A stretch of DNA of 64,000 nt from Cognatishimia coralii (GTDB lineage Bacteria; Pseudomonadota; Alphaproteobacteria; Rhodobacterales; Rhodobacteraceae), in contig NZ_JBBGAZ010000001.1 of NCBI RefSeq assembly GCF_037478305.1, forward strand, positions 930,001-994,000, written 5' to 3'. The number at the start of each line of letters is the position of its first letter. Position 1 is the first letter of the stretch. Positions 41,943 through 50,775 of the stretch are shown piece after piece. The notes under the pieces are model-generated. The model was not told the DNA's origin, searched no databases, and saw only the letters and a list, made by a program, of their open reading frames with translations. A program made the position numbers and the translations under genes.

Positions 41943-42854
41943 ATGGCAGGTGATCGTCCGTTCCTTGGTATTCTTTTGATGTTGGGCTTTTGCCTGATCG
42001 TCCCTTTGGGCGATTCATTGGCGAAACTGATTGGCCCTGTGTCGACCCTGGCCACGCTCATCGTCGCGCGGTTTGTGTTTCAGCTCGTGATCCTAACGCC
42101 AATGGCGCTTGCCATGAAACAGAAGATCTTTCTGTCAGGCCGCCTCTTTTGGCTGGCCTATGCGCGCACGCTTTTGCAGATCGCAGGGCTTGGATGCATG
42201 TTCACCGCCCTGCTCTATTTGCCGCTGGCTGATGCGGTGGCGATTGCCTTTGTGATGCCCTTCATCATGCTCCTGCTTGGGTGGTTTTTCTTGAACGAGA
42301 CGGTTGGCACGCGTCGGATCATTGCCTGCTCTGTTGGCTTTGTTGGGACGTTGATGGTAATCCAACCAAACTTCCTTAGCGTCGGCTGGTCGGTGCTTTA
42401 CCCTCTCGCTGTCGCCGTGATCTTTGCCTTTTATATGCTGGTCACACGCCAGATCGCCAAAGACACCGAGGCCATCGCCTTACAAGCACAGAACGGAATA
42501 ACGGGCTGTCTGACCCTTATCCCGATCCTTGTTGTGTCGCATTGGCTGGAGTTCCGCCCATTTACATTTGAATGGCCAAGCTCGGACCTCTACTTCGCAT
42601 TCATCATCATGGGGGTTGGCGGCACCGTCGCGCATCTTTTGATGACGCTGTCCCTCAGGTTCGCCCCCTCAGCCACGCTTGCGCCGATGCAATACCTCGA
42701 GATCCCTGTGGCGACGCTCTATGGCTATCTGATGTTTGACGAACTGCCCAACGGACTCGCCGCGGCTGGGATCGTCGTCACCATCGCTGCTGGGCTCTAT
42801 ATTATCTATCGAGAGCAGGCCAGCGCGAGGAACACGCAAGCAGCGCCTCAGTAG
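41943..42854 (+). CDS. DMT-superfamily (EamA) transporter
   Basis: The 303-residue membrane protein has ten predicted helices in two EamA repeats. GDSLAKLIGPVSTLATLIVARFV opens the first and FAFIIMGVGGTVAHLLMTLSLRFAP lies in the second; APMQYLEIPVATLYGYLMFDELPN is the typical penultimate helix pair. Relatives export amino acids, nucleobases or other metabolites, or import cofactors, so the substrate is open. Its last 53 bases overlap the 3' end of the convergent thiamine diphosphokinase gene. Confidence 0.87.
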   Translation: MAGDRPFLGILLMLGFCLIVPLGDSLAKLIGPVSTLATLIVARFVFQLVILTPMALAMKQKIFLSGRLFWLAYARTLLQIAGLGCMFTALLYLPLADAVAIAFVMPFIMLLLGWFFLNETVGTRRIIACSVGFVGTLMVIQPNFLSVGWSVLYPLAVAVIFAFYMLVTRQIAKDTEAIALQAQNGITGCLTLIPILVVSHWLEFRPFTFEWPSSDLYFAFIIMGVGGTVAHLLMTLSLRFAPSATLAPMQYLEIPVATLYGYLMFDELPNGLAAAGIVVTIAAGLYIIYREQASARNTQAAPQ

Positions 42855-43482
42855 CAGCCTCAAGCTCGGCTTCCGGTAGGACCATCAAAAGCTTGGGCGC
42901 AGTTACCGAGATCTCTATGTCGCCTTCTGCCTCATTGGACGTTCCGACCATCCCGTCAGGCGCGAAACTTAGACCGGATATGGGCCACTTCAAACCGTCT
43001 GAAGTGCCTTCGACCAAACCCATGGGAAACAATGACACCCGCGTCCCTGCCGCAAGCTCCATTTGGAAGTGTGGTGGAAGCAAAAAGGCAATATCGGTAT
43101 CACCCAACAGTATGCAGCGCCGATCAGGCCGTCGCACCAATGTGTTCAGACAGGCAAGGTAGTGATCCACCCGCAATCCGGTGAAACCAGCGCCCAAAAC
43201 CAAAGGCGCGTCGATAGACCGAAGGGCTTTGTCAAAGTCGGTGGACTCTTGTTCTTCGATCCGGTGAACAACCTCAGCAGGCAACGCGGAAATATTTGCA
43301 AGACTGTCCAAATCGCCAAACACCGCCTCGGGCATGACACCCGCGTCCAGACAGTGCTGCGCACCGCCATCGGCCGCAATCAACTTAGGTGCGATTTTCA
43401 AACAACGCAGGATTGCGTCAGACGTCGCCAATCCAGCGCCCACAAGCGTCACTGTTTCGCTGCTGTGAACAATGGCTGTCAT
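42802..43482 (-). CDS. Thiamine diphosphokinase
   Basis: The 226-residue enzyme transfers pyrophosphate from ATP to thiamine to make thiamine diphosphate. Motifs are LIAADGGAQHCLDAGVMPEAVFGDLDSL at about 34-61, the acidic STDFDKALR and GFTGLRVDHYLACLNTL, all typical of the ThiN family. It ends on the strand opposite the transporter gene with a 53-base tail-to-tail overlap, so the two messages are complementary at their ends. No thiamine biosynthesis gene or obvious TPP riboswitch was seen nearby. Confidence 0.88.
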   Translation of the reverse strand: MTAIVHSSETVTLVGAGLATSDAILRCLKIAPKLIAADGGAQHCLDAGVMPEAVFGDLDSLANISALPAEVVHRIEEQESTDFDKALRSIDAPLVLGAGFTGLRVDHYLACLNTLVRRPDRRCILLGDTDIAFLLPPHFQMELAAGTRVSLFPMGLVEGTSDGLKWPISGLSFAPDGMVGTSNEAEGDIEISVTAPKLLMVLPEAELEAATEALLACSSRWPALDR

Positions 43483-43622
43483 ACGCCTATATCACCTATC
43501 CTTATTAACCAATTGCCCCATTTTAGCCTCAAAATGATACGCTGAAAGGCACAGAATCGATCACGTTTGGCCACCCTCCATGTGGTAAACAAGTTTCTGA
43601 GTAGTGCAAAGGAACCGGGAAC

Positions 43623-45446
43623 ATGGTTACCAATAATAAAGTACTGACAGTATCGTATGGGACATTCTCCTGCACGCTTGAGGGTTTCGAAGACAACTTC
43701 GAGACCATGAAAGCGATTGCGGAATACTTCCGGGACTTGGCCGCGGACGACCGTTATTTCGGTGCAGAGCCCCCAACCCCAGATGCTGAAATGCTGGCGC
43801 GGATCGCAGAACGCGAGATCGAACGCCGTGTGCAAGCCCGTACTGATCAAGGCACTTTGGTTTTGACCGCTGGCGACGCGATTGCGGAGCCTCAGGAAGA
43901 CATCGAAGAAGGGATCACCGAGGCCCCTGAGGCCGAGCTTGAAGATCACACCCCTGAGGGTGAAGAAACCGTCGCAATCGACGAGGACCAGCTGGCGCAA
44001 GAACGTGAAGCCTTCTTCGCGGAAGTTGACACGGTCGCTGAGGAACACGCAGCCGAGGTTGCAGATGATGTCGCGGCCCATGAAGCCGAGGCTGAAGAGG
44101 CTGCAGAGATCGAAGAGGCTCCTTTTGAGGAAACTCCAGAAGTCGCTCAAGAGCTTGTCGAAGACGAAATGATCGAAACGGCAGAGGCCGAAGAGAGCGT
44201 CGAAGAGATCGATGAGGCTCCTGAAGCTGAAATGCTTACCGACGCTCACGAGGAAGCAGCATTTGATGACGAAGCAGAGGATGTCGACGACGCCGACAAC
44301 TTCTTTGCTGACAGCAAGGCACAAAAGGACGCGGGCGTCAGCAGCATCGCTGCAAAACTGAGCCGCATTCGTGCCGTAGTTTCCAAAGCGGAACAGGAAG
44401 AGGACAGCTCGCCCTACACCGAAGACGAACACGCTGAAAACCCAGCCGCCGATTTCCTGCGTAAATCTGCAAGCGACATCGAAGGGTCTCTAGAAGACGA
44501 AGACGATATCGAAGCCGCACCCGCTCCGGCAAAAGGCCGCGTGATCCGCATGCGTCGCTCCGAAAAGCAGGTCGAAGCAGAAGCGGAGCCAGTGGCGGAA
44601 ACCCCAATTCAAGAGCCAATTCCGGAACCCACACCAGAACCCGAAGTATTCGCCGAGGAAGAGGTCGCCGAGTTTGAAAACGGCTATGCTCACACCGAGC
44701 TCGACGAAGAGGAATACGACGAGGAGATCCTTGAAGAGACCCCTCCTGCCCCGCGTCAGCGCGCCAATCTGACCGAAGACGCGCCACAACAGGATTCTGT
44801 TGATCGTCTGCTGGACGAGGCAAACACCAAACTGGAGGACCCTGACACCAGCCGCCGCCGCACTACTCTGGCGCATCTGCGTGCTGCCGTCGCTGCGACC
44901 CGTGCCGAGAAGAGCGCTGGCACATATGAGGGCAACAAGGATCAATCCGGTGCCTACCGTGAAGATCTGGCGGATGTCATGCGCCCACGTCGCCGCGCAA
45001 GCTCTGCCGTTGCCGCCGAGGCTCCGATCGAAGATACCGATAGCGCAGCGCCATTGCGTCTGGTTGCGTCACAGCGCGTCGATGCCGTACCCGCCCGCGA
45101 AGAGGCCGTACGCCCGCGTCGCGTGTCTCCGGCGGATATCCAGTCCTTTGAACCAAAAGAAGAAGGCGATTTCGTAGCATATGCAGAAGAAGTTGGTGCA
45201 ACTGAGCTGCCAGACATTCTAGAGGCCGCCGCATCCTATCTGACCTATGTCGAAGGCCGCCGTCGCTTCTCGCGACCGATGCTGATGCGTCTGGCTTATC
45301 AACTTGGCCCAGACCGGTTCCAACGCGAAGCGGGCTTGCGGTCCTTTGGCCAATTGCTGCGTGACAAAAAGATCGAAAAGATCGCAGGTGGCCGGTTCAC
45401 CGCCGCAGAGACCATCGGGTTCAAACCGGCAACTGCTGTAGGCTAA
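43623..45446 (+). CDS. Large acidic, mostly disordered protein of unknown function
   Basis: The 607-residue protein has three zones. An N-terminal segment (about 1-70, VSYGTFSCTLEGFEDNFETMKAIAEYFRDLAADDRYFGAEPP) is well ordered and conserved in Rhodobacteraceae. Residues 90-460 are low-complexity, extremely rich in Glu, Asp, Ala and Pro, and are probably disordered. The C-terminus (about 510-600, DFVAYAEEVGATELPDILEAAASYLTYVEGRRRF and SRPMLMRLAYQLG) is helical and ordered. Homologues are often labelled chemotaxis protein CheA, but I see no kinase, HPt or CheW domain. The build suggests a scaffold or nucleic-acid- or ribosome-associated factor, which is speculation. A strong terminator follows. 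Confidence 0.8.
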   Translation: MVTNNKVLTVSYGTFSCTLEGFEDNFETMKAIAEYFRDLAADDRYFGAEPPTPDAEMLARIAEREIERRVQARTDQGTLVLTAGDAIAEPQEDIEEGITEAPEAELEDHTPEGEETVAIDEDQLAQEREAFFAEVDTVAEEHAAEVADDVAAHEAEAEEAAEIEEAPFEETPEVAQELVEDEMIETAEAEESVEEIDEAPEAEMLTDAHEEAAFDDEAEDVDDADNFFADSKAQKDAGVSSIAAKLSRIRAVVSKAEQEEDSSPYTEDEHAENPAADFLRKSASDIEGSLEDEDDIEAAPAPAKGRVIRMRRSEKQVEAEAEPVAETPIQEPIPEPTPEPEVFAEEEVAEFENGYAHTELDEEEYDEEILEETPPAPRQRANLTEDAPQQDSVDRLLDEANTKLEDPDTSRRRTTLAHLRAAVAATRAEKSAGTYEGNKDQSGAYREDLADVMRPRRRASSAVAAEAPIEDTDSAAPLRLVASQRVDAVPAREEAVRPRRVSPADIQSFEPKEEGDFVAYAEEVGATELPDILEAAASYLTYVEGRRRFSRPMLMRLAYQLGPDRFQREAGLRSFGQLLRDKKIEKIAGGRFTAAETIGFKPATAVG

Positions 45447-45467
45447 CGTCGACATCAACAACAAAAG

Positions 45468-45496
45468 AGCCGCCCCACAGGGCGGCTTTTTTGTTT
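45468..45496. terminator. Bidirectional rho-independent terminator
   Basis: AGCCGCCC (45468-45475) pairs with GGGCGGCT (45480-45487) over a CACA loop, followed by TTTTTGTTTT on the plus strand and preceded by a run of A that gives a T-tail on the minus strand. It serves the acidic-protein gene and the convergent DUF2842 gene. Confidence 0.93.
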
Positions 45497-45742
45497 TCAG
45501 TCCTCGGGATCTGCATCGGGATCCGCTTGTCCTATCCCAAGAAATATGGATTTGAACGGCAGGATCCAAGCAACCCCTAGCCCGATATAGACCAAGAGTT
45601 GTAGAATAAAGGTCAAAGCGCTGTCGCCAAAAAAGCCCACCAGAGTCGTCGCCAGCACGGTGGCTAGGATGATATAGATCGGCAGGCCTACCACCAGAAT
45701 GAGGATAGACCAGCGCCGACGGGCTTTGTAGCTGAGCGCCAT
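45497..45742 (-). CDS. DUF2842 small membrane protein
   Basis: The 81-residue protein starts MALSYKARRRWSILILVVGLPIYIILA and has two membrane helices separated by a short loop (GFFGDSALTF), ending in an acidic tail (QADPDADPED). This matches DUF2842, a short family of alphaproteobacterial membrane proteins of unknown role. Its ATG shares one base with the purA stop (TGATG), so translation is probably coupled to purA. The longer open frame to 45877 lies inside purA and is ignored. Confidence 0.83.
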   Translation of the reverse strand: MALSYKARRRWSILILVVGLPIYIILATVLATTLVGFFGDSALTFILQLLVYIGLGVAWILPFKSIFLGIGQADPDADPED

Positions 45743-47037
45743 CAGTCCGCGAACGGGTCGGTCACCAGAATGGTGTCGTCCCGCTCCGGGCTGGTGGACA
45801 AAAGAGCAACCGGGCAGTCGATCAGCTCTTCGACGCGTTTGACGTATTTGATCGCATTGGCAGGCAGGTCGTTCCAACTGCGCGCGCCTTCTGTGGACTC
45901 AGACCAACCGGGCATCTCTTCATAGATCGGGGTGCAACGCGCCTGTTGATCGGCGGCAGTTGGCAGGTAGTCCAGAGTTTCGCCGTCCAGCTCATAGCCG
46001 ACGCAGATCTTCAGCGTCTCAAACCCGTCCAGAACGTCGAGTTTGGTCAGAGAAATCCCGGTCACGCCCGAGGTCGCACAGGTCTGGCGCACCAGAGCGG
46101 CGTCAAACCAGCCACAGCGGCGTTTACGACCTGTCGTGGTGCCAAATTCATGACCGCGCTCGCCGAGGCGTTGGCCGTCAGCGTCTTCCAGCTCGGTTGG
46201 GAACGGGCCTTCGCCGACGCGGGTGGTGTAGGCTTTGACGATGCCCAGAACATATTCGATAGAGCCCGGGCCGACACCGACGCCAGTCGCTGCCTGCCCT
46301 GCGATGACGTTTGACGATGTCACAAATGGATACGTGCCGAAATCGATGTCCAGCAAAGCGCCTTGCGCCCCTTCAAACAGGATCCGCTTACCGGCTTTGC
46401 GCTTTTCGTTCAGCACCTTCCAGACTGGGGCCGCGAAAGGCAGAATTTCAGCGGCGATCTCTTTGAGTTGCGCGATCAATGCGTCGCGGTCCACAGGTTC
46501 GATACCCAGACCTTTACGCAGCGGATCGTGGTGTTGCAGCGCACGGTCAACACGCGCTTCCAAGGTGGCTTCGTCCGCCAGGTCGGCAACGCGTACAGAA
46601 CGGCGGCCAACTTTGTCTTCATAAGCCGGGCCGATGCCGCGACCAGTGGTGCCGATTTTGGTTCCCTTAGAGGCCGCTTCCTCGCGGGCACGATCCAACT
46701 CGCCATGGATCGGCAGGATCAGCGGCGTGTTTTCCGCGATCATCAGCGTCTCTGGCGTGATCTCGACGCCTTGCTCACGCACGGTCGCGATCTCTTTGAC
46801 CAGATGCCACGGGTCCAGCACCACGCCATTGCCGATGACAGACAGCTTGCCACCGCGCACAACACCAGACGGCAGCGCGTGCAGCTTATAGACCTTGCCG
46901 TCGATCACGAGGGTATGGCCCGCGTTATGGCCCCCTTGGAATCGCGCGATGACATCAGCGCGCTCGCTGAGCCAATCGACGATCTTGCCTTTTCCCTCAT
47001 CGCCCCATTGGGCGCCGACGACGACGACGTTTGCCAT
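45742..47037 (-). CDS. purA: Adenylosuccinate synthetase
   Basis: The 431-residue enzyme joins IMP and aspartate using GTP in the first committed step of AMP synthesis. Recognisable motifs are VVVGAQWGDEGKGKIVDWL at the start with the P-loop-like GDEGKGK, RFQGGHNAGHT, GTTGRGIGPAYEDKVGRR, GAQGALLDIDFGTYPFVTSSN and the C-terminal GVTGISLTKLDVLDGF. Length is canonical. It is the first gene of a two-gene unit with the DUF2842 protein. Confidence 0.97.
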   Translation of the reverse strand: MANVVVVGAQWGDEGKGKIVDWLSERADVIARFQGGHNAGHTLVIDGKVYKLHALPSGVVRGGKLSVIGNGVVLDPWHLVKEIATVREQGVEITPETLMIAENTPLILPIHGELDRAREEAASKGTKIGTTGRGIGPAYEDKVGRRSVRVADLADEATLEARVDRALQHHDPLRKGLGIEPVDRDALIAQLKEIAAEILPFAAPVWKVLNEKRKAGKRILFEGAQGALLDIDFGTYPFVTSSNVIAGQAATGVGVGPGSIEYVLGIVKAYTTRVGEGPFPTELEDADGQRLGERGHEFGTTTGRKRRCGWFDAALVRQTCATSGVTGISLTKLDVLDGFETLKICVGYELDGETLDYLPTAADQQARCTPIYEEMPGWSESTEGARSWNDLPANAIKYVKRVEELIDCPVALLSTSPERDDTILVTDPFAD

Positions 47038-47257
47038 ATCTGGTCCTTTTCAGAGATCAAACCCGCGCCCTTTTAGCGATAGTCTTTGCGCAGTGAAACC
47101 GGAAAGTGCGTGAATTTGGGGGATGCGTCGAAAAACCCACTTTTGCTGTTTGCTCGCCTCGCAAACCAAGAATTTAAATTAATTTGGTTAGCGATACTGG
47201 ACAGCCCGCACCATTTTGAGCATTTTTTACGGCAAACAAGCCCGAATGGGACGAGAT

Positions 47258-47656
47258 ATGGGTTTTTTCCTCCGCTGGCTCTTTGCCTTTTTGCTGCTTA
47301 CGGCAACCTACAACCCCACTGGATTTAACTATCTGGAATGGGCGGCGGTGAACTATGTCGAAGAGCTGCCGATGACGGTCTTTCTGGGACTGCTTTTGGC
47401 AATTGGCTATCTGATCTATCTGCGCGCTACGTTGCGCTCGATCGGAGCAGGCGGGATGTTCCTGATCCTGATCGTACTCAGCGCCTTGATGTGGGTACTT
47501 TATGATTGGGGCCTGCTCGCGCCGACTGGTGAGGTTGCTTACACGTGGCTTGGGATTTTCGCGCTGTCGATTGTGCTGGGCATTGGCCTCAGTTGGAGCA
47601 TCGTGCGCCGGAACCTCTCTGGCCAAGTCGATATGGACGACGTCGAAGAGGACTAA
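47258..47656 (+). CDS. Four-helix membrane protein (DUF6524-like)
   Basis: The 132-residue protein starts MGFFLRWLFAFLLLTATYNPTGFNYLEW and has four predicted helices with an acidic C-terminus (GQVDMDDVEED). It resembles a short uncharacterised family from proteobacteria (DUF6524 by memory; not confirmed here). The ATG at 47258 follows GGGACGAG; an ATG at 47246 and a TTG at 47216 are possible earlier starts. Its TAA overlaps the TAG of the convergent nitrile hydratase activator gene. Function unknown. Confidence 0.68.
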   Translation: MGFFLRWLFAFLLLTATYNPTGFNYLEWAAVNYVEELPMTVFLGLLLAIGYLIYLRATLRSIGAGGMFLILIVLSALMWVLYDWGLLAPTGEVAYTWLGIFALSIVLGIGLSWSIVRRNLSGQVDMDDVEED

Positions 47657-47973
47657 GCGGTCGATTTGATCCGAACAGGCTGCCCATGCGGCGTGGCAAG
47701 ATAGGCCTCGGTCCATGATTGTTTTAGGTCGGCAAGCAAAGAAGCCTCGGAGATCCCCTGCCCGGTTAACAGCGTTTCCAATGCGGTCAGCCAAGCATTG
47801 AAATAATCGTCCCCACCATTCAACTCCCGGCTCAACCCGTCGTGCTTAAGCTGTTTGGAAAACACCTCGACCCACTCAGCCCAGGCAAAATGCCCAGCTT
47901 CATTCATCGCAACAGTCAAAGCAAAGAGCTCAGCATGCCAAGGGGCCTCAAAGACGGGCTCTGGGCGGTTCAT
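47653..47973 (-). CDS. Nitrile hydratase activator/accessory protein
   Basis: The 106-residue protein matches the small nitrile hydratase accessory family: PVFEAPWHAELFALTVAMNEAGHFAWAEW near the start, then YFNAWLTALETLL and WTEAYLATPHGQPVRI at the end. These proteins help insert the metal and oxidise the active-site cysteines of the alpha subunit. The start overlaps the stop of the beta subunit gene by ATGA, so all three genes are translated as a coupled unit. Confidence 0.9.
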   Translation of the reverse strand: MNRPEPVFEAPWHAELFALTVAMNEAGHFAWAEWVEVFSKQLKHDGLSRELNGGDDYFNAWLTALETLLTGQGISEASLLADLKQSWTEAYLATPHGQPVRIKSTA

Positions 47974-48641
47974 GCTGGCTCCAGATAGCTTTGCCAGAGA
48001 TCGAGGATCACCTCGTCATTGGGGTTCTCAGGATGCTCCCAAAGCTCTGTGGATTTGACCGCAACTGCGAATAAGGGCTCAGGCGCTTCGCCCAAACCAT
48101 GCGCGCTGGAGTCTGGCAGGATATGCGTGCCGTGATAGATCACCACCTCTCCGATGGCCCCGGCCGCATAAGCGGGCAATCGTGTGTGGCCACCATTCAC
48201 CAAAGCATTGCCCGACCGCGCACGCAGCCTGACTTTATCCCCACGTTTGAAAGCGGGCGCGATGTCGCTGGGTCGATCTGCTGGTCCTCCGGCCGCCAAA
48301 GCGGCGGCGACTTTTTCGGCCAGCAACTTTCGATCTGCCAAGGGCGAGATCCCGTCGGCCTTGCCCGACTGCAACTCTTCGCGGGTCACAACACCTGCTT
48401 CGATCAGCAGTTCGGCCAAGCCTCCCATCCATTTCTCGTAATAGGAAAACCGCGTGTAATCCTTCGGCGATAACCGCTCCCGCGCATGGCGCGAGATATC
48501 AATATTCCACTGCCCCAAAGCGCCCGCCGCCAGCGTCAGCGCAAGGGCACGCGCGTGCCAATCCTGCGCAAATGTGGCGTCATCAGACGCATTGACCGCA
48601 CCGTCTCCAAAGCGCCCGCCCATGTCATGCACGCGGCTCAT
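47970..48641 (-). CDS. nthB: Nitrile hydratase beta subunit
   Basis: The 223-residue subunit begins with the typical VHDMGGRFGDGAV and continues with HARALALTLAAGALGQWNIDISRHARERL and YYEKWMGGLAELLIEAGVVT. The C-terminal SH3-like barrel has FKRGDKVRLRA, HTRLPAYAAGAIGEVVIYHGTHILPD and DLWQSYLEPA. It pairs with the alpha subunit around the metal site and contributes arginines to its hydrogen-bond network. The ATG overlaps the alpha stop by ATGA. Confidence 0.93.
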   Translation of the reverse strand: MSRVHDMGGRFGDGAVNASDDATFAQDWHARALALTLAAGALGQWNIDISRHARERLSPKDYTRFSYYEKWMGGLAELLIEAGVVTREELQSGKADGISPLADRKLLAEKVAAALAAGGPADRPSDIAPAFKRGDKVRLRARSGNALVNGGHTRLPAYAAGAIGEVVIYHGTHILPDSSAHGLGEAPEPLFAVAVKSTELWEHPENPNDEVILDLWQSYLEPA

Positions 48642-49252
48642 GAGTTTGGCTCCAAGGCCAGCCCCGTGCCGATCATCGCATCACGTGTGATCAAAGCCGC
48701 CAGCTCCTCTTCGCTCATGCCGTCGGTCCCCTCGGGGCGCTCTGGCACCACCAGGTACCTCGTCTCGGCGGTCGAATCCCAAACCCGCACGGCTTTCCCT
48801 TCTGGCAAGGTCACGCCAAAATCCGCCAAGACCGCACGAGGCTCTCGCACCACCCGCGCGCGATAGGCATCGGACTTGTACCACCCCGGAGGAATGCCCA
48901 GCAAAGGCCAAGGATAACAAGAACATAGGGTGCAAACGACGACGTTATGAACCTCGGGCGTGTTCTCGACAAAAATCATATGCTCGCCCTGCCGCCCATA
49001 GAGATCCATCTCGCGCAACAGAGGCATGGGATCACTCAGCATCGCCGCGCGGAATTCAGGATCCACCCACATCTTGGCGACCACCTTTGCGCCATTCTGA
49101 GGGCCCACCTTATGGGCATAGGTCTCGATGATTTCATCAAGCGCGGCGGGATCGACAAGGCCTTTGTCGACCAAAAGCGTCTCAAGTGCTTTGACGCGCA
49201 GGGCGGGATCGGACGGCAGGTCCGTATGAGGATGGGAATGATCATGTGGCAT
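48638..49252 (-). CDS. nthA: Nitrile hydratase alpha subunit, cobalt-type
   Basis: The 204-residue subunit carries the metal-binding VVCTLCSCYPWPLLG with Cys107, Cys110 and Cys112. Threonine after the first cysteine is the mark of cobalt-type enzymes; iron-type enzymes have serine. A histidine-rich N-terminus (MPHDHSHPHT) is present. The enzyme hydrates nitriles to amides. The order alpha, beta, activator is the common one for cobalt enzymes. I see no amidase, nitrile-forming enzyme or cobalt transporter next to it, so the following step must be encoded elsewhere. Confidence 0.94.
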   Translation of the reverse strand: MPHDHSHPHTDLPSDPALRVKALETLLVDKGLVDPAALDEIIETYAHKVGPQNGAKVVAKMWVDPEFRAAMLSDPMPLLREMDLYGRQGEHMIFVENTPEVHNVVVCTLCSCYPWPLLGIPPGWYKSDAYRARVVREPRAVLADFGVTLPEGKAVRVWDSTAETRYLVVPERPEGTDGMSEEELAALITRDAMIGTGLALEPNS

Positions 49253-49356
49253 GGGCCCAAGCCATCACCAAAGTCCCCGCATGTCCAGAGTTTCTTAATT
49301 TTTCGCGACGGAAAATCGTGCGCGCACCGTTACACTCTCACCAACCGGAGGACGCA

Positions 49357-50607
49357 ATGCGCAAAACCCTACTCGCCGCCGCCCTAAGCCTGACCCCATT
49401 GGCCGCAACAGCCAGCCCCAATGTGCTCTTGGTGATCGCCGATGACATGGGCGTGGACGCAAGCCCCTGCCACGCCCAAGGATCAAGCGTGGTACGCATG
49501 CCCACACTTGAAGCGCTCTGTGACACAGGTCGCGTCTATGACAACGCCCATGCCTACCCGACTTGCTCTCCAACCCGCGCCTCAATCCTAACCGGCCTTT
49601 ACGCCAGCCGCACCGGCGTCGGCAGCGCGGGCGCAGGGCTTGCGACCAACACCCCGAGCCTCTTTGATCGCCTCAACCAGCAAGGCAAATATGCCTCTGC
49701 CGTCGTCGGCAAATGGCACCTCTCTGAATCCCGCCGAGACCTCACCCACCCCGCGAAACTCGGCGTGCCAACCTACTACGGCATCCCATCCGGCGGCGTG
49801 CAGGATTACGAAGACTGGCGCGTCGTGGAAAATGGCCGCACCTCAACCTCCTCGACCTATGTGACCACAGCCATCACCGACTACGCCATCAACTGGATCG
49901 ACGACCAAAACAAACCCTGGTTCCTCTGGCTCGCCTACACCGCACCGCATACGCCCTTTCACGCGCCGCCCAGCGATCTACACAGCTTTGGCACCCTCTC
50001 TGAAAACGCATCGGCAATCCGCAAAGACCCCCGCAAACACTACTTTGCCGCCCTAGAGGCGCTGGACACAGAACTCGGCCGCCTCCTGGACAGCCTCTCC
50101 CCTGCCGAGCGGCGCGACACCGTCGTCATATTCACCGGAGACAATGGCACCACCCGCCAAGTCACCCGCCGCCTGAATACGCAACGCGACGCCAAAGGCA
50201 CGATCTACAACGGCGGCACCCATGTGCCGATGGTGATCACGGGCCCCGGCGTCTCCAAAGGCCGCACCGAAGACCCAGTCCAAGTCACAGACATCTTTGA
50301 CACAATCCTCGCGTTGACCGGTGCGCGTGGACAAACGGCCGACAGCCACGACCTAGCGCCGACCTTCACAGGTCAGTCCACAACCCGAGACGCCGCCTAC
50401 ATCGAACATTTCTCTTCCCGGTCAGGCCGCGGCAAACCGGTCTATGGCTGGTCAATCATCAGCGAAGACTACAGCCTCATCGCCCCAGAAGACGCGCCAA
50501 TGGAGCTCTATGCAAGCTCGGACCAAAAACAGCGCAAGAACCTGATCAGCAAAGCCAAATCAGAGGCCGAGAAACTGGTCGCACTCCGCCAAGACTACCT
50601 GAACTGA
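49357..50607 (+). CDS. Secreted sulfatase
   Basis: The 416-residue protein has a signal peptide (MRKTLLAAALSLTPLAATAS) and starts at 49357 after CCGGAGGA; the open frame to 49246 overlaps the nitrile hydratase promoter region. The sulfatase core is clear: NVLLVIADDMG with the calcium-binding Asp pair, YPTCSPTRASILTG with Cys70 as the residue converted to formylglycine, VGKWHL, FTGDNGTTRQ and GGTHVPMVI. Such enzymes release sulfate from sulfated polysaccharides or small sulfate esters in the periplasm. No formylglycine-generating enzyme is nearby. Confidence 0.92.
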   Translation: MRKTLLAAALSLTPLAATASPNVLLVIADDMGVDASPCHAQGSSVVRMPTLEALCDTGRVYDNAHAYPTCSPTRASILTGLYASRTGVGSAGAGLATNTPSLFDRLNQQGKYASAVVGKWHLSESRRDLTHPAKLGVPTYYGIPSGGVQDYEDWRVVENGRTSTSSTYVTTAITDYAINWIDDQNKPWFLWLAYTAPHTPFHAPPSDLHSFGTLSENASAIRKDPRKHYFAALEALDTELGRLLDSLSPAERRDTVVIFTGDNGTTRQVTRRLNTQRDAKGTIYNGGTHVPMVITGPGVSKGRTEDPVQVTDIFDTILALTGARGQTADSHDLAPTFTGQSTTRDAAYIEHFSSRSGRGKPVYGWSIISEDYSLIAPEDAPMELYASSDQKQRKNLISKAKSEAEKLVALRQDYLN

Positions 50608-50613
50608 TCCGCC

Positions 50614-50659
50614 TTCATCTTGCTATAAATACTCCGGGGGTTTGGGGGCTGGCCCCCAA
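50614..50659. repeat. Intergenic repeat with GC hairpin, copy 1
   Basis: The element opens with TTCATCTTGC, continues into an AAATACTCCGGGGG-type stretch and ends in TTGGGGGC/GCCCCCAA arms (50642-50659). A related element lies at 53595-53651. Both follow the 3' ends of genes and may act as terminators. Confidence 0.65.
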
Positions 50660-50775
50660 TTCCCTCACATTTTCGCGCAAAGGCCTGTGCCTGCCGCCCA
50701 AGCCCCTTGCCTCGCACCCAAAAACTGCATAGATAGCCCGCTGTAATCGCACACTACAGCCACGCAAAGGCCACC

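Noticed and set aside
39877..42018. Minus-strand frame of 713 codons opposite the acetyl-CoA synthetase gene
   Set aside because: The sense strand encodes a canonical enzyme; the antisense product is low-complexity and recognisable as a codon-bias shadow.
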